A DNA stretch of 64,000 nucleotides, taken from NCBI GenBank assembly GCA_030512335.1, contig JAULSU010000001.1, positions 930,001-994,000 of the forward strand. Direction: 5' to 3'. Position numbers and translations under genes: made by a program. Positions 9,735 to 20,564 of the stretch are shown here, piece by piece. The notes under the pieces were generated by a model that was not told the origin of the DNA, made no database searches, and saw only the letters and a list, made by a program, of their open reading frames with translations. Numbering within the stretch: the first letter of the stretch is position 1; each line of letters starts with the position of its first letter. The DNA comes from Immersiella caudata (lineage: Eukaryota > Ascomycota > Sordariomycetes > Sordariales > Lasiosphaeriaceae).

Positions 9735-11054
9735 ATGGACACAATCGCAGCGCGGAAAACGCTATTTGACAACGCCATACCCGGCGTTGACCCAACGCCA
9801 TTGAGCCACAAAATATTAGGTTTTGGGCCCGGGAAGTATGTCAAACCAGCCAACCTCGGCCCGCAGAACCTTGAAAGTGCACGGTTACTAGGCAGCCGTA
9901 ATGGCGGCTTTGCCTTGCATCGACTTTCAACCTCAGGCTCGTCTCACAACGCCGCGATGGGGTTACCGCGCCAGCACGTCCGCAGAGCGATGGGCGATCG
10001 ACTCCTCCGAGTCGCCCAGGCTCTTGTATCAGTGCCCCTCATCACGAGCGCCTTCTTCCTTCACGCTGGCACATTCCAAGTCCAAGATTCCGCTCGGCCC
10101 GGCGCAAAGCGCATTGGTCTCAGCTCGCTCGCCATCGCCTCGGTAATAATGCTCGCATCACCAGAGCCTCCCAACTCCAAACCCCACTGACCCTTCCAGC
10201 TCAACAGCATCATCCCCTCAAATGAAACGAACGACTACCTCGTCAGCCTCCGCTACTTCCCGAACGCCTTCACCTACTCGTACCCCTCCTCTCCCTCCGC
10301 GCAAACCACCTCCGGCATCCTGCACTCCCTCGTCGCCCACCCCGCATTCGATCCCTACGTCTTGATCCAACGCCTCCCCTCCATCCTCGCCCTCCCTCCT
10401 CCAGAGACATCATGCCTCTCCCACAACCTCACCCCCAACCCCGAAACCGACGCCTCCCGCTGCAACCCCTTTTGGCTCGCCGTCAAGCGCGTTGCCTCCT
10501 CGTCCTGGCGCTTCAAGTACGACCCCGGCTTTTTTGGGGCTGTCATCTCCGTCTTTATCGATTACATGCCAATACCCATCATTGTCTTGCTGTACCTGTA
10601 CGAAATCATCGTCCGCTACCGCCCAGAATGGATGCGCTATCGGTGTCGATTCGCGATCATGAGACGGTGGTGCCGGTTCCCGAAGGGGACGGCGGAACAA
10701 GTCGCGAGGATACCCGCGAGCGCGAGGATTTGGGATAGGTTGAGGTGTTGGTGGTACAGGCAGGCGGTGATTTATTGCTTATTGATGGTGGTGAAGGGGA
10801 CGGAGGCGGGGTATTACTCTGTGAGGAGTTTGAGGGAGTTTGAGGGGTTGTTGCCGGAGGGGCGGATGGTGGATGCGAGGATGAGGAAGGGATATTTGGT
10901 GTTGGGCTGGGGAGGGGTGGTGTGCGCGATCATTGCGTATGGGTGCGTGGCGGCGAGGTGGTTTCTTAGTACGAGGTGGGAGCAGGCGGAGGGGGAGATG
11001 GGGAGGGGGTTGTTAGGCGGGGAGGAGTGGGTGAAGGATGTTTTGTTGGGATGA
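9735..11054 (+). CDS. Predicted multi-pass membrane protein, function unknown
   Basis: Two exons, 9735-10142 and 10200-11054, are joined by a 57-nt intron with a CACTGAC branch site and a CCAG acceptor. The product is about 420 aa. Hydrophobic segments are LLRVAQALVSVPLITSAFFL, VISVFIDYMPIPIIVLLYLY, a weaker one near AVIYCLLMVVKG, and GYLVLGWGGVVCAIIAYGCV near the C terminus. Between the first two lies a loop of about 140 residues with a possible N-glycosylation site (NET), rich in Pro and Ser. The first exon before the first TM looks poorly conserved; ATGs at 9957 or 9990 are alternative starts. I do not recognise the family. Confidence 0.6.
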
Positions 11055-11800
11055 GGATTACCGGCTTCTGATGAGAAAAATCCGATTTGCCTTCTTGGCA
11101 TAGTGTCTTCCTTCGGCGCAACGTCATCCCAAACTCAACAGAACCGACCACTAACCTGGATACCGGTGTGTGAAAGAACAGCGGCATGAAGGCTGGTAAG
11201 CTAGATCAGGAGTTTTGAGACTGAAAAGCATTGAGTTGCTACTGCAAGGTATGGCCCTCGTCTAACCAAAGACACCGATAGTTGGGTCAGCAATCAAAGC
11301 CGTACCTCTACAAGCCTCTCCAGAGCTTACATTGAGGAAAGCAACCCAACACCGCTATGAGTACACTGCATCCGGCCCGTACGAGCATCACGATTCAAAA
11401 AACCGAGGGAATTGTTCATCAAAACCAAAATTGATCCCGCACGAGAGTAACAAGCGAGTGTGAGGCTGGAAGCTCGGTTGCGCGATGTCCGAAAGCATGC
11501 ATTGGTTTTGCGTTGTAGCGAATGATACAAGCGAGTAATGGGAAAATGGAGCTCTTGAGCTAAGCTAATTTAATGAACCATTGGTTTACATGTCTTACCC
11601 TCCGGTATCGAGTTCTTCGAGAATCAATTCCTCCGTCGGGTTTGTTTTCCATTGCGCGTGTGTCTATATAACTCTGCGTTATGTCCAACTGCAGAGAGGA
11701 TCCTCGTCTGACTCCCCTCTATCACCTTATGAAGTCTCGGCTCAACTGCCCTCTAACAGGTGTGTGTACGGAGACTTCTTCATCCATTACTGCCACAACA
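11055..11800. other. Gene-free interval
   Basis: Short frames only. The last 200 bp have a CT-rich leader and a TATATAA-like string near 11663, and probably form the promoter of the secreted-protein gene that follows. Confidence 0.5.
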
Positions 11801-12283
11801 ATGTTCCATCAACTCACCACCTTCCTCCCCCTCCTCCTTCTCACCATCCCTAACCTCGCCCTCGGCGGTTTCACCTGCGGCGCGAAGTATTTCCTCAAAT
11901 CCGCCAATAGCGACAAATACTATACCATCATCGAAGCCAGCGGCCTCCTTGTCTCAACTGGGACCAACCGCGGCTGGTACCAGCAGTTCACCTCCTGCCG
12001 AGACTCATCATGGGCGCCGCAGTTCTTCGTGCTCAAGTCCGAGGCCATGGGGTCGCACTACACCAGGGATGCGTATCTCTCAAAGGATGAGGAGGGGAGG
12101 TTCTGGGCAACGACGGATATTCTCACGGGAAATCATCTGTTTGAGTGGGCTGGTGGTGGTAACCCGTATTGGGGATTGGTGCATGCCGAGACGGGAGGGT
12201 ATTTGACGGCGGTGGGGGACGGGTTGGTGCATTTGGGGCCGAAGAATTTGGGGTGGGATCAGGCTGTGTGGAGGGAGAATTGA
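11801..12283 (+). CDS. Small secreted protein, beta-trefoil-like pattern
   Basis: Single exon of 160 aa starting at ATG 11801 (ACAACAATG). A clear signal peptide (MFHQLTTFLPLLLLTIPNLA) is followed by GGFTCGAKYFLKSANSDKYY. The mature part has repeated short blocks of the type F-L-K-S-x-x-x-x-K-Y, FFVLKSEAMGS, and LVHAETGGYLTAV. These recall fascin or ricin-B type beta-trefoil repeats, but this is a visual impression only. Two Cys residues (CGAK and TSC) could form a disulfide. Size and secretion fit an effector-like or lectin-like protein. There are further in-frame codons upstream, but the ATG with the signal peptide is the natural start. Confidence 0.7.
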   Translation: MFHQLTTFLPLLLLTIPNLALGGFTCGAKYFLKSANSDKYYTIIEASGLLVSTGTNRGWYQQFTSCRDSSWAPQFFVLKSEAMGSHYTRDAYLSKDEEGRFWATTDILTGNHLFEWAGGGNPYWGLVHAETGGYLTAVGDGLVHLGPKNLGWDQAVWREN

Positions 12284-12492
12284 TGGCGATGGACTGGGTT
12301 GAAGGCGGAGATGTGAATGGTGACATCCGACACAGGCATCACAATGGTGGAACAACCTAATCGTACACTGTTTGGACGATGCAAATTGGTGGACTTGTGC
12401 TTCCCTTGATGTGACTAAGATAACTATCTAGAGGAGAAGAAAACTATCAATACAAAGGCCACGATCTCGACTCTGTGTTCTAGCTGCGCAGC

Positions 12493-13998
12493 TCAACTCT
12501 CGTCGGTCCTTCTCCATCTACCCTCAGGCATCGATCCATCCCGTCGTCCTCTCGAAGATCCACCCCGAGAGGGCATGTGTCGGTCCCCTCTCCAAGATCC
12601 GCCGCGCGATGGCATGTATACACGACGGGAGCCCGTATCTCTCATCGATCCAGTGCTAGATTGGGAAGTCTCCATTCTTGCTCTGCGCATCGACCCGAAA
12701 GAACCCGTACCAGAACCAGACGCAGACGCAGACCTCATGCTTCTGGCTTCCTGTTGTCGTGCTGTCTCAGATGAGACCTTCTCGATGAACTCGCGGGGGA
12801 GGTGCTTCAGCCCAGTCGTCTTCAGTACATCCTCGAGGATGTAGTCGCTGTACTCAACATAACGCTCAGAAAACAAAGACCACATGCTGGCGATGAATGC
12901 ATTGTTGTTGTGTGGCTTGGGGCAGTACATATTGCTGCCGATGAATGCCTTCACAGCCATATCAACACCATTGGAGTCCATGGTGATATCGGAACAGGCA
13001 TCGAAGTCCAACATCCACAGTGATGTGACTCTCTTGGTGAAGTTGAGGGTGTTGTGCTGCACTCGGTCGTATGTGCTGGTGTAAGGGGCCATGGTCGACA
13101 ACTCTGAGGCCTTGCTGACGGAAACCACCTTCTCCTTCAGCGGGGAGCTTCCAATGACGAACTCGATGTCCTCGCCATCAATCTTGGCATGCCAATGCAG
13201 CACAGCCAATGCGCGAGCCATGCTCGTGCATAGCTCCGATGCATCCAGGCCGAGGTCCATGATCTCATCTGCATGGAGTCGGAAGTTGCGGAGACTGAAA
13301 CCGGGATAGTTCCCATATCCATACTTCAAGCGCCCAAGATACGGGCGGATCAAGCAGTCCTTGTTGGCTTCATACTTCTTCGCTGACTGCTGATACATGG
13401 GCGGGCAAAACTTCTCGATGAGAGCATTTCTGATGGGGAGGGGAAGGGGAAATACTCTCTCCATGCAGAGAACATGGTGAGCGACTCGAGGGAACAAGGG
13501 CAGATCGGGAAACCACTCCAGATTTTGAGTCCAGAATGCCTCATCGTCCGGGTTGGTGTAGAAGAAGCAGCGGGGGATCACAACTTGCTCGTCGACAGGA
13601 GGCATCGCCTCGAAGCTCTCGTAGACGCGTGCATGCTTCAGATAGTTGTTCCAAAGCTTTTCTGGCTGATCAGCCACGGGAACCTTGTAGACCAGAATGG
13701 TCCCGGGATGCTCAAAGACTTTGCCGATTGAGCCAGTGCCGATCTCTCTGAACTCTGTGTTGCTGCCAATTGCTGCTTGTTGTCTCTGAGCGAAAGACGA
13801 TCCAGTTGACACCACAGTCTTCACAGATAGCATTCTCTTCAAAATCGCCTCTGGTGTCTCGGAAACAGCCTCATGCTCCAATCTCTCTCCGAGGCGCATG
13901 CTTTCCATGGCGGCTTGAGCCAGTGATTGGTCCACGGAAGTGTCTGTGGCGTCGGTGGCGGCCAAGGCGCGGCGGGAGCTTGAAGGCAAGTCGGCCAT
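12493..13998 (-). CDS. DUF3669-domain protein with Arg/Gly-rich C terminus
   Basis: Single exon of 501 aa. The body matches the fungal DUF3669 family: IRPYLGRLKYG, FSLRNFRLHADEIMDLGLDA, ALAVLHWHAKIDGEDIEFVI and VTSLWMLDFDACSDI. A glycine-loop-like segment, REIGTGSIGKVFEH, followed by LVYKVP, and the later LDFDAC resemble the P-loop, Lys and DFG regions of protein-kinase-like folds. DUF3669 proteins have no established activity, so this is a structural guess. The last 80 residues are low-complexity and basic: two copies of MPSRGGS in an R/G/S-rich tail, suggesting RNA or protein binding. A paralogue lies 817 bp upstream on the same strand. A 33-bp tandem repeat begins 33 bp before the start codon. 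Confidence 0.85.
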   Translation of the reverse strand: MADLPSSSRRALAATDATDTSVDQSLAQAAMESMRLGERLEHEAVSETPEAILKRMLSVKTVVSTGSSFAQRQQAAIGSNTEFREIGTGSIGKVFEHPGTILVYKVPVADQPEKLWNNYLKHARVYESFEAMPPVDEQVVIPRCFFYTNPDDEAFWTQNLEWFPDLPLFPRVAHHVLCMERVFPLPLPIRNALIEKFCPPMYQQSAKKYEANKDCLIRPYLGRLKYGYGNYPGFSLRNFRLHADEIMDLGLDASELCTSMARALAVLHWHAKIDGEDIEFVIGSSPLKEKVVSVSKASELSTMAPYTSTYDRVQHNTLNFTKRVTSLWMLDFDACSDITMDSNGVDMAVKAFIGSNMYCPKPHNNNAFIASMWSLFSERYVEYSDYILEDVLKTTGLKHLPREFIEKVSSETARQQEARSMRSASASGSGTGSFGSMRRARMETSQSSTGSMRDTGSRRVYMPSRGGSWRGDRHMPSRGGSSRGRRDGSMPEGRWRRTDES

Positions 13999-14030
13999 CG
14001 TCGAATCACGAGTATCGAGGGATCAAGTGA

Positions 14031-14169
14031 AGTCTGCGAGAGAGCTGAGTCAGTTCAGTTACAAGTCTGCGAGAGAGCTAAGTCAGTTCAGTTACAAGTC
14101 TGCGAGAGAGCTGAGTCAGTTCAGTTGCAAGTCTGCGAGAGAGCTGAGTCAGTTCAGTTGCAAGTCTGC
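14031..14169 (-). repeat. 33-bp tandem repeat, four copies plus partial, in 5' region of DUF3669 gene
   Basis: Four units of 33 bp (unit begins AGTCTGCGAGAGAGCTGAGT) run from 14031 to 14162, with 7 bp of a fifth. Copies differ at only a few A/G positions (GCTGAG/GCTAAG, TTACA/TTGCA), so the array is young. It sits directly upstream of the DUF3669 start codon and is probably transcribed as leader or lies in the core promoter. Confidence 0.9.
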
Positions 14170-14814
14170 AAATCGTGAATCGAAGTTAATCAAGATGAGC
14201 TGAGAATACTCACAGGTGCGAATGCAGTCGTATTGAGTTGCTTGAAGAAGGAAAACGGCGTGGAAGAGGCCGTGGAAGGCGGGGTAGAGAAGGTTCGCCT
14301 TGCTAGAAAATGGGTTTGGCAAGTGAACAATTGGACACAGTTGTTTTGAAAATACGGCTCCACTTTGCTGTTAAAGTTGATAGAGGGAAGGAAGGAGCCG
14401 CCTTAAGGTTCCGTGGGAGCACCGTTGACTGCGTTTGCAAAACAACATCAATCAAGCTCAACGAGTTGCTAGATATGATATTTCTAGCACTGAATGCGTT
14501 GCAAACTTCACTATTCAGCGATTTTGGACGATGCAAAATGTTCGTCCGTAGTCTACTCATGATGGTGGCATGAAAATTTGCAAGGCAGCAGAATCCTGTC
14601 ACCGCCTCATGATTATAGTTCAGTTTTTTTTACCAAGCGGGCTTCTGCCGGCCTTGTTCGCGTGGACGCTCATTCACATGAGGTTCGTCTTCTTGACGGT
14701 GTGAGTATAGGTGCCATGTGTTGTCTTCTATAGCATTTCAACAGGAACTTATTCTCGGACTGCCCTAGCGGCTCATCCTGATACTTTCCTCAAGGCAGCC
14801 GTGCTGCCCAACCC
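14170..14814. other. Intergenic region between the two DUF3669 genes
   Basis: No supported gene. It should hold the promoter of the 12493-13998 gene and the 3' UTR of the next one. Confidence 0.5.
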
Positions 14815-15864
14815 CTACAACGGTGTAGCTGTTGGCACCCCCTTCGAGTAGACTCCTATGGAGTCGACGACCCTGTTGATGAATTCCTCCGGAAGGTGAC
14901 GGATCCCTTCCGGTTTCGATGCCATGATCTCCGCACTTGTATCCAAGAACCGTGTCTTGAATGTGTTCCAAAGTGATGCATCCTCCTCGCACTTCGTGTC
15001 CGGGTTGGGATAATACGGGTCGTTCCGCCAGAATTTCTCCACTGCCTGCTGGACCCCTTCGGTTGTCATCGGCAGCGGCTTGCAGCAGTCAAAGTCCAGA
15101 ACCCACAGCGCGCACGACCCAAGAGGGCCGGTGGTGAAGTGATTACCTGAGCCTTCAGTAGCTCCAGAGCGAAGCCTCGCAAGAACGAACTCGACGTCGC
15201 AGGCGTCGATTTCAGCGACCCAAAGCAGAAAGGCGAGAGCGTCGGCCATTGCGCTCGCGTATTCGTGAGCGGGCAACCCGAGCTCTTCGATCTGGTCGAT
15301 GTGGAGGAGGTAGTTTCGGAGTTTGATGAAATTGAGCCTCCTCGTGCTGGTCCTGGTGCGACGACGGCCGAGATAGGGGCGTACTAAGCAGTGCTCGTTT
15401 CGCTTGTCATCGAGGATGCTTTCGATTTCGTCGACGGGACCATTCCACAATTGTTCAACCAGTAGCTTTCTAGTCGCCCGAGGCAATGGCATGATGCGCT
15501 CGCTGATGAGGGCTTCACATGGCGTTGAGTCGACGGGTAGGCGTGAAAGAATATCCGACCAGATTGTCGCTCCGGCGTCGAGAAACGCAACATGGGACGG
15601 GAAATTGACCAAGCCAGTCTTGAGCGTGTTGCATTTGGAGCTTTCGAGGCAGGACAGGACGTGCTTGTGAATTGTGGCCTCGTTACTGATTGAGCGGGAT
15701 GGCGAACCGTCGGCTCGCTTGAGAACGATGGCGTGCCCGCATTTGTCGATGTCGGGCAGTGATGCATCTGCCCAGACACTACCGCAAGCGCCGAAGCCGA
15801 TGCGCTGGAGTGGATCAGAAGAGTGGGCGAGTGTGATTTCAGCGATGTTCAAAGAGGTGTTCAT
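14815..15864 (-). CDS. DUF3669-domain protein (paralogue)
   Basis: Single exon of 349 aa. It shares with the neighbouring gene the blocks VRPYLGRRRTR, IKLRNYLLHIDQIEELGLPA, ALAFLLWVAEIDACDVEFVL and CALWVLDFDCC, and the end HLPEEFINRVV matches HLPREFIEKVS in the paralogue. An N-terminal RIGFGACGSVWA followed by AIVLKRA looks like a glycine loop plus ATP-binding Lys. It lacks the Arg/Gly-rich tail of the other copy. The two genes are in tandem on the same strand and clearly diverged long ago, judging from the low overall similarity. Function is unknown; similarity to kinase-like folds is an inference from motif spacing. Confidence 0.85.
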   Translation of the reverse strand: MNTSLNIAEITLAHSSDPLQRIGFGACGSVWADASLPDIDKCGHAIVLKRADGSPSRSISNEATIHKHVLSCLESSKCNTLKTGLVNFPSHVAFLDAGATIWSDILSRLPVDSTPCEALISERIMPLPRATRKLLVEQLWNGPVDEIESILDDKRNEHCLVRPYLGRRRTRTSTRRLNFIKLRNYLLHIDQIEELGLPAHEYASAMADALAFLLWVAEIDACDVEFVLARLRSGATEGSGNHFTTGPLGSCALWVLDFDCCKPLPMTTEGVQQAVEKFWRNDPYYPNPDTKCEEDASLWNTFKTRFLDTSAEIMASKPEGIRHLPEEFINRVVDSIGVYSKGVPTATPL

Positions 15865-16760
15865 CGTGAGTGAGTGAGTCGGTTGATGACGGGAGTTCGT
15901 CAGAATGTATTCGTTGCAAACCTCGTGTGGTCGAAGCTGGCGTTTGGGAATTTGATTGAAGCTTTAGTGAATGAAATGAACCGACTGGAGAGGAGAGGAC
16001 AAGTCATATATCCAGGCCTCTGACTCAGGGGAACAAGGTTCCAGAACTTGGTTTCGAACTCGGTACCGAGAGCCCGGGACGCTCTGAACTTTATCCATCG
16101 AAGGTTTCCATGATGCCTCCTTGCCGCTCAGCCAGCCAGACCAAGAAGAACTAGTACCTTTGGACTGTCCAAAAGGGCCCCAAGTCAGCCTGCATGTCCA
16201 CTCAGAGCATCTTCAGCGACAACAAATCATGAGCCCACCAGCAGTCTCTCATCCTGCCTAGAGGTGCGGGAAGTGCCGCGCATTGATTCGCGCATGACAG
16301 TCTGCTCCTAGGTAGATATGTCCGAAATCGAACATGGTGGCGTCCTACCACGTCGCCCCGTTGGTGCCAGCCTCTCCTGCAGCATCGCGAATAGAGCGAG
16401 GACGCGAAAAGAGCGAGGACGAGGTGCATGGTGTGAAGAAGAGGGGTACTCCGCCCAATAGCGACAGGACACCCGTGCCAAGTTTCAAAATTTTAAATGC
16501 CTGGTTGGTGAGGAAAGACCGGAGAAGTTGCCCACCTCCAACCACCACCACCTGCTAGTGTTGACTCTCAAAGTTCTTTTCACCCGCCAAGATTTAGAAA
16601 CACCGACGAGACACTACAACGGCGCATTGATAATACGGCCTCTCGATACGGCTACGGTTCTCGGTCAAGAAAATAGGCTGTGGGCGGTAAAAATGAGACA
16701 TTGACGGCGCTTCCCGCCGAAGGAAGACCTTGACCTTGATGCTCCAAGACTGAAAATTCG
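15865..16760. other. Gene-free interval
   Basis: No supported gene. It carries the upstream region of the DUF3669 paralogue and the 3' flank of the deaminase gene. Short overlapping frames at 16202-16558 have no coding character. Confidence 0.5.
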
Positions 16761-18132
16761 TCAACTCCCCAGCAGCCTCCGCAACATGAGAACCTCATGC
16801 TTGGTGACAAACACTCCAAGCCCCGAGACCACTTCACCCTCACCGCCAGATCCAGAGCCCTCTAGCATGTCAGCCAGATCTCGAACCTTGGCTCCCTCCC
16901 ACTTGCCCTCGCCGTTGGTCCAAAATACACGCTTGATTCCAACGCTGTGCATATAGCATACGCAACGGTAACAGGGACGGGAGTCGACAGCTGTTCGGAT
17001 GGGTGAACATGTTGCCAACGGCAGGGGAGCAGGTGTCGGGGTCTTGCAGGTCAGCTCATCGTGCAGCGAACCTGTCGATGAGGATGTGGCGGGAAATAGG
17101 GGATCGTCATCCAAAGCAGAACGAGACATAGGTGCAGACCCCGCCGGATGCTGGACGGGGGATGGGCTACTATTCGCCAAGCGGGTAACGTAAACGTCGG
17201 CACCGACAAGCTTTGGGTGCTTCATTCTATCGTGGACGGCTCGAGATGTCTGTCTTGCGCGGCCCTTAGGTAACAGGACGTGATTCTGGGATGGGGCTAC
17301 AATCTGCTGCTGCGCAGGGGTTAGTGCAGACAACTCGTCCAAGGGGCTCCAACGTACCTTTCTAGCTGTAGGGACTGTAGTGTTGATATGCTCATGGGCA
17401 CGCTGCAACACGTAGATCTGCGAGCCCGCGTGTATTCCTCCCTTAGTGTTGCTCTTTCTAGCAGCAGTCAAGTGCTCCTTATTCTTGTTCTTCTTCCGAC
17501 CATTCTTCTTGTTCTGATTCAGATTCAGATTCTGATTGCAGTTGGAATTGGTATTCTGCCGCCGCGTCGCATCGAGATGCACTGGCTTCAAAACGCCACT
17601 CGTCACCCTCAACCGCGCCGGTACATTGTTTGAAATCTGGTCCCATGGCGTCCAGGCAGACGCGCTCGACGTAGGATTTGACAGCGTCGTTGCCTCGTAG
17701 TAGGCTGGGTTTCGAATGACGACCCGATAATTTGAAGTGCGGTTTAATGAACGACGCGGTGCTAGCGGCCAGGGTGCTGGACGCGGCGAGGGCCGAGTTG
17801 ATGGCCATCATCTCTGAGTGCATGCTGAAGCACGTATTCGCGGGGCCGCCGCCGCCAGCGCTTCGCTCGAATGGCACGAAGGTGCTTGCGCTCGGGGGGT
17901 CGGTTAATTTCGACTTGGGCTTTCGCTTGGACACGACGGCGTCGTCGAGGGGAAAGGAGGCAGCGGGCAATCGGCCAGTCTTGAGTGCGCCGCCGTCGTA
18001 GCCAGAGCGGTAGTCGTTGAAGCCCTGACCGATGATTTTGCCGCCCTTGACAACGATGCTGCCGTGACGGTGGAACAGCGGCGACTGCGCGGCCTGCTCA
18101 AGGCAGAGGTTGAGGTAATTGTCGGTTTTCAT
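16761..18132 (-). CDS. Cytidine/dCMP deaminase-superfamily protein with split zinc site
   Basis: The start is ATG 18132 (MKTDNYLNLCLEQAAQSPLF); longer frames begin at a non-ATG codon. The first half carries KHGS-like HRHGSIVVKGGKIIGQGFND and the zinc/catalytic motif CFSMHSEMMAI (His 105, Glu 107). The second half carries DSRPCYRCVCYMHSVGIKRV, the PCxxC zinc ligands. These are the deaminase HxE and PCxxC motifs, here separated by more than 250 residues. The two halves lie in different frames, so at least one intron is needed between about 17420 and 17630. One workable junction is a 58-nt GTTGAG...GGCAG intron (17556-17613), giving 437 aa, but I could not settle it. The insert contains an Asn/Lys-rich or Ser/Glu-rich low-complexity tract. 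A tRNA adenosine or dCMP deaminase role is possible; the substrate is unknown. Confidence 0.7.
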
Positions 18133-18339
18133 TTTCAGATGGACGTCTCGTAATCGTACGACTACGGGTGTGGTGGGTTCGTAAGCGCTTTGGTTTATTC
18201 TCCTCGGGTGGTGGTTTGCGGCTTGGAGATGGTGGGGCGATGACGGACAGTTCGTCGGATCGTTGGAGTCATCAACACTAGACTCACTCGACGCACGGGC
18301 CACCCACTTCAACCTTCAGCATTTCTCACACACGCGAGA

Positions 18340-18682
18340 ATGGGGGCACGCACAGGTACCTTCTCTCTTCCTATTTACCTTATGTCAGCGTGGAATTCTC
18401 GCGCTGTCATTGCGGAAACTAAATCCCCCTCCGACCTACTAAAACACCTTAACCCCAGGACTGAGCCTCCTGACAATACGAGAAGTGTTGTGTCAGATCG
18501 AATTGGTCCCAACAACGAGAATTCTCGTTTGCCCGCAATGCCACCCCCCGCGCATCGAGGCCCTGAACAAATGGTGGAAGGAGGAGTGGAAGGCGAGAGT
18601 CGAGGACGTGTACAGCCAGGAAGTCAACCAGGTTTGGGGTCGGTTCATCGAGCAGCACAAGGACAATGTGAAGGCCGATTAG
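18340..18682 (+). CDS. Possible small CPxC-motif protein
   Basis: A tentative two-exon model: ATG 18340, donor GTACCT at 18356, acceptor CCAG at 18461, then an open frame to TAG at 18682. The second exon reads ILVCPQCHPPRIEALNKWW, followed by KEEWKARVEDVYSQEVNQVW. The CPQC pair could be half of a zinc knuckle, and the rest is helical and charged. A similar phrase (CPRC...HFKTEWK) occurs at 20720-20790. It starts about 207 bp from the divergent deaminase start. No family is recognised. Confidence 0.35.
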
Positions 18683-20564
18683 TCGCAGATGGAGTATAAT
18701 TTAGCAATACCCTCCAGCGGAGCCACAAGAACAGCTACTCCAAGTTGAGGCAGAGCTTGCAGGAAATGGCGAACAAGTGGATTGTGGCCGTGGAGTCGAC
18801 CTTGCGGTACGCATGGAGTCGGGGGAACATCGTTGGTGAGGCAACGGACTTGAAACTTTGCGTGGAGCTTCTAAAGGGCGCGCTGAGTTTTGGTCTCGTT
18901 GGGTTCCGTTTGCGTTGTGTTTTGTCGTGTAGCGGTTCTTTGGGGCGGGGGGCGGGGGGCGGGAGGGACTCATACACCCCAATGAAGAATCCTCCCTTTC
19001 ACAATATCTCCGGATTTGACTCGTGATTCCAAGGCTCCTTGTTGGCGTTGAGACCGCGGGCGCAATTTTGTGGCATAGGTGGGTTATCAGCGCTTGATCT
19101 CCTCCGTAAGTAATTATGGATGGATTGGACGGGACAAGCTCGTCACGGTCGAGCGATTGTCGTCAGCCCTATCAGAAAGCCATTGACTTTGCGAATGGCA
19201 ATTCGCGAGTGGGTTGTTCCGTTGATGACTTGAATACGGGGCGCGTTGACTTGTGAGCCTTGAATCCATGCCAAGTGCTGCTAGCGAGGCGCTCCCATCA
19301 GTTCAATTCAGCCGTCAAACTGGGCAGATATCATCGAGTTGGAAAGATTCAGATTCACACCGCTCATTAGCCATACCGGACCCATCGTACTTGGTGCATC
19401 CGCTACAGTTCATTTCAGCTGGCGCAGGTCGTCAGGTCTGGGCGGCGGAAGCTGCGATATGGATTGTGGGTCGTGAAAACCCAATTGTCCTTCGCCAGCC
19501 GGAGTTGACAGATTTGTTGATCTCGTCTCATTAGACCTCTACTCGACTTCCGCCAAACCGCCCTTATCCGTCCCCGGTGGTGGTCCCAACCCTCAACCTC
19601 GGGCAATGGAGACTCGAGTGTCCAAACGACAGCACAATGACGACAGAAATCCATCGGATCATGGGAGTCACCAGCTCGAAGCACAGGTCACTCTGCACGG
19701 GGCAAACAATGATTGAGAAAAAAGGGGCATCACAGCACAGGGTGAGTCAAACACACGGCAGCACGATTGGATCGAAATCTCAACAGACAAGTTCTTTTCG
19801 CTTGACAGCCCCACTCGGAGCAACGAGTTGATCAAGAAAACAAAACGAAGCCCGGCTCCGGTCCTCCTTGTGAGCCTCCACTCGTCCCGACGTCCTCCAC
19901 GCGGGGCCCGTCACTCCGCGCGCAACACGGCGCCCGCACTACATCTCAATGCGCCCGTACCTATCTCCCGGAGGTCCCTGCTGCCATCAACCAGCTGTAA
20001 AAGTCTTGCCCGGATTTAATCCAAGAACTCAGGGGGCGCGTGTTCTTCAGCAATCATGCATCTGGACTGCCGTCCAAGAAGTATCACCCTCTACGGCCAA
20101 ATTCCCAACAGCGTTACCTTTATTTGCAATCAGCCTGGGAATCGTCTCATCAGATTACAGGTGTTTGAGCACATGCTGAGGCCAACTCATCCAACCCTCG
20201 GATACGAGTTAGTACAGCGGGTTGGAGGCCCTTGGGCTCCCAGAATTGTGGACGTAGAAGTCCAGTGCATAAAAGCTGCTGCGAACCCCCCCTGGCCAGC
20301 AGTAGTCCATCATACTTACCACACATTATTGTAACCTATCACGAGCCTTGAACAACACGCCATCAACTCTCTCACCGTTACGCCTCGTTACTACTCCCTT
20401 TCCAAGATAGCCGTCCACCTGCCCATCGCCCACCAACGTATTCTCTAACCCCCGTGACGCCTGTACCATCAACCCGACCCACCCCTGAACTCTTATCACC
20501 CACCCACCCCCCAAAGATGTGCATAATCTAAACAAACACCATCTACTCCTGTCAAGGCCCGTCC
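18683..20564. other. Gene-free interval
   Basis: No supported gene on either strand. There are several G-rich runs around 18940-18960. Frames in 19253-20334 are short and lack family signatures. Confidence 0.5.

Noticed and set aside
14031..14169. CRISPR-like array
   Set aside because: The units are contiguous with no spacers and the organism is a fungus; it is a plain tandem repeat.
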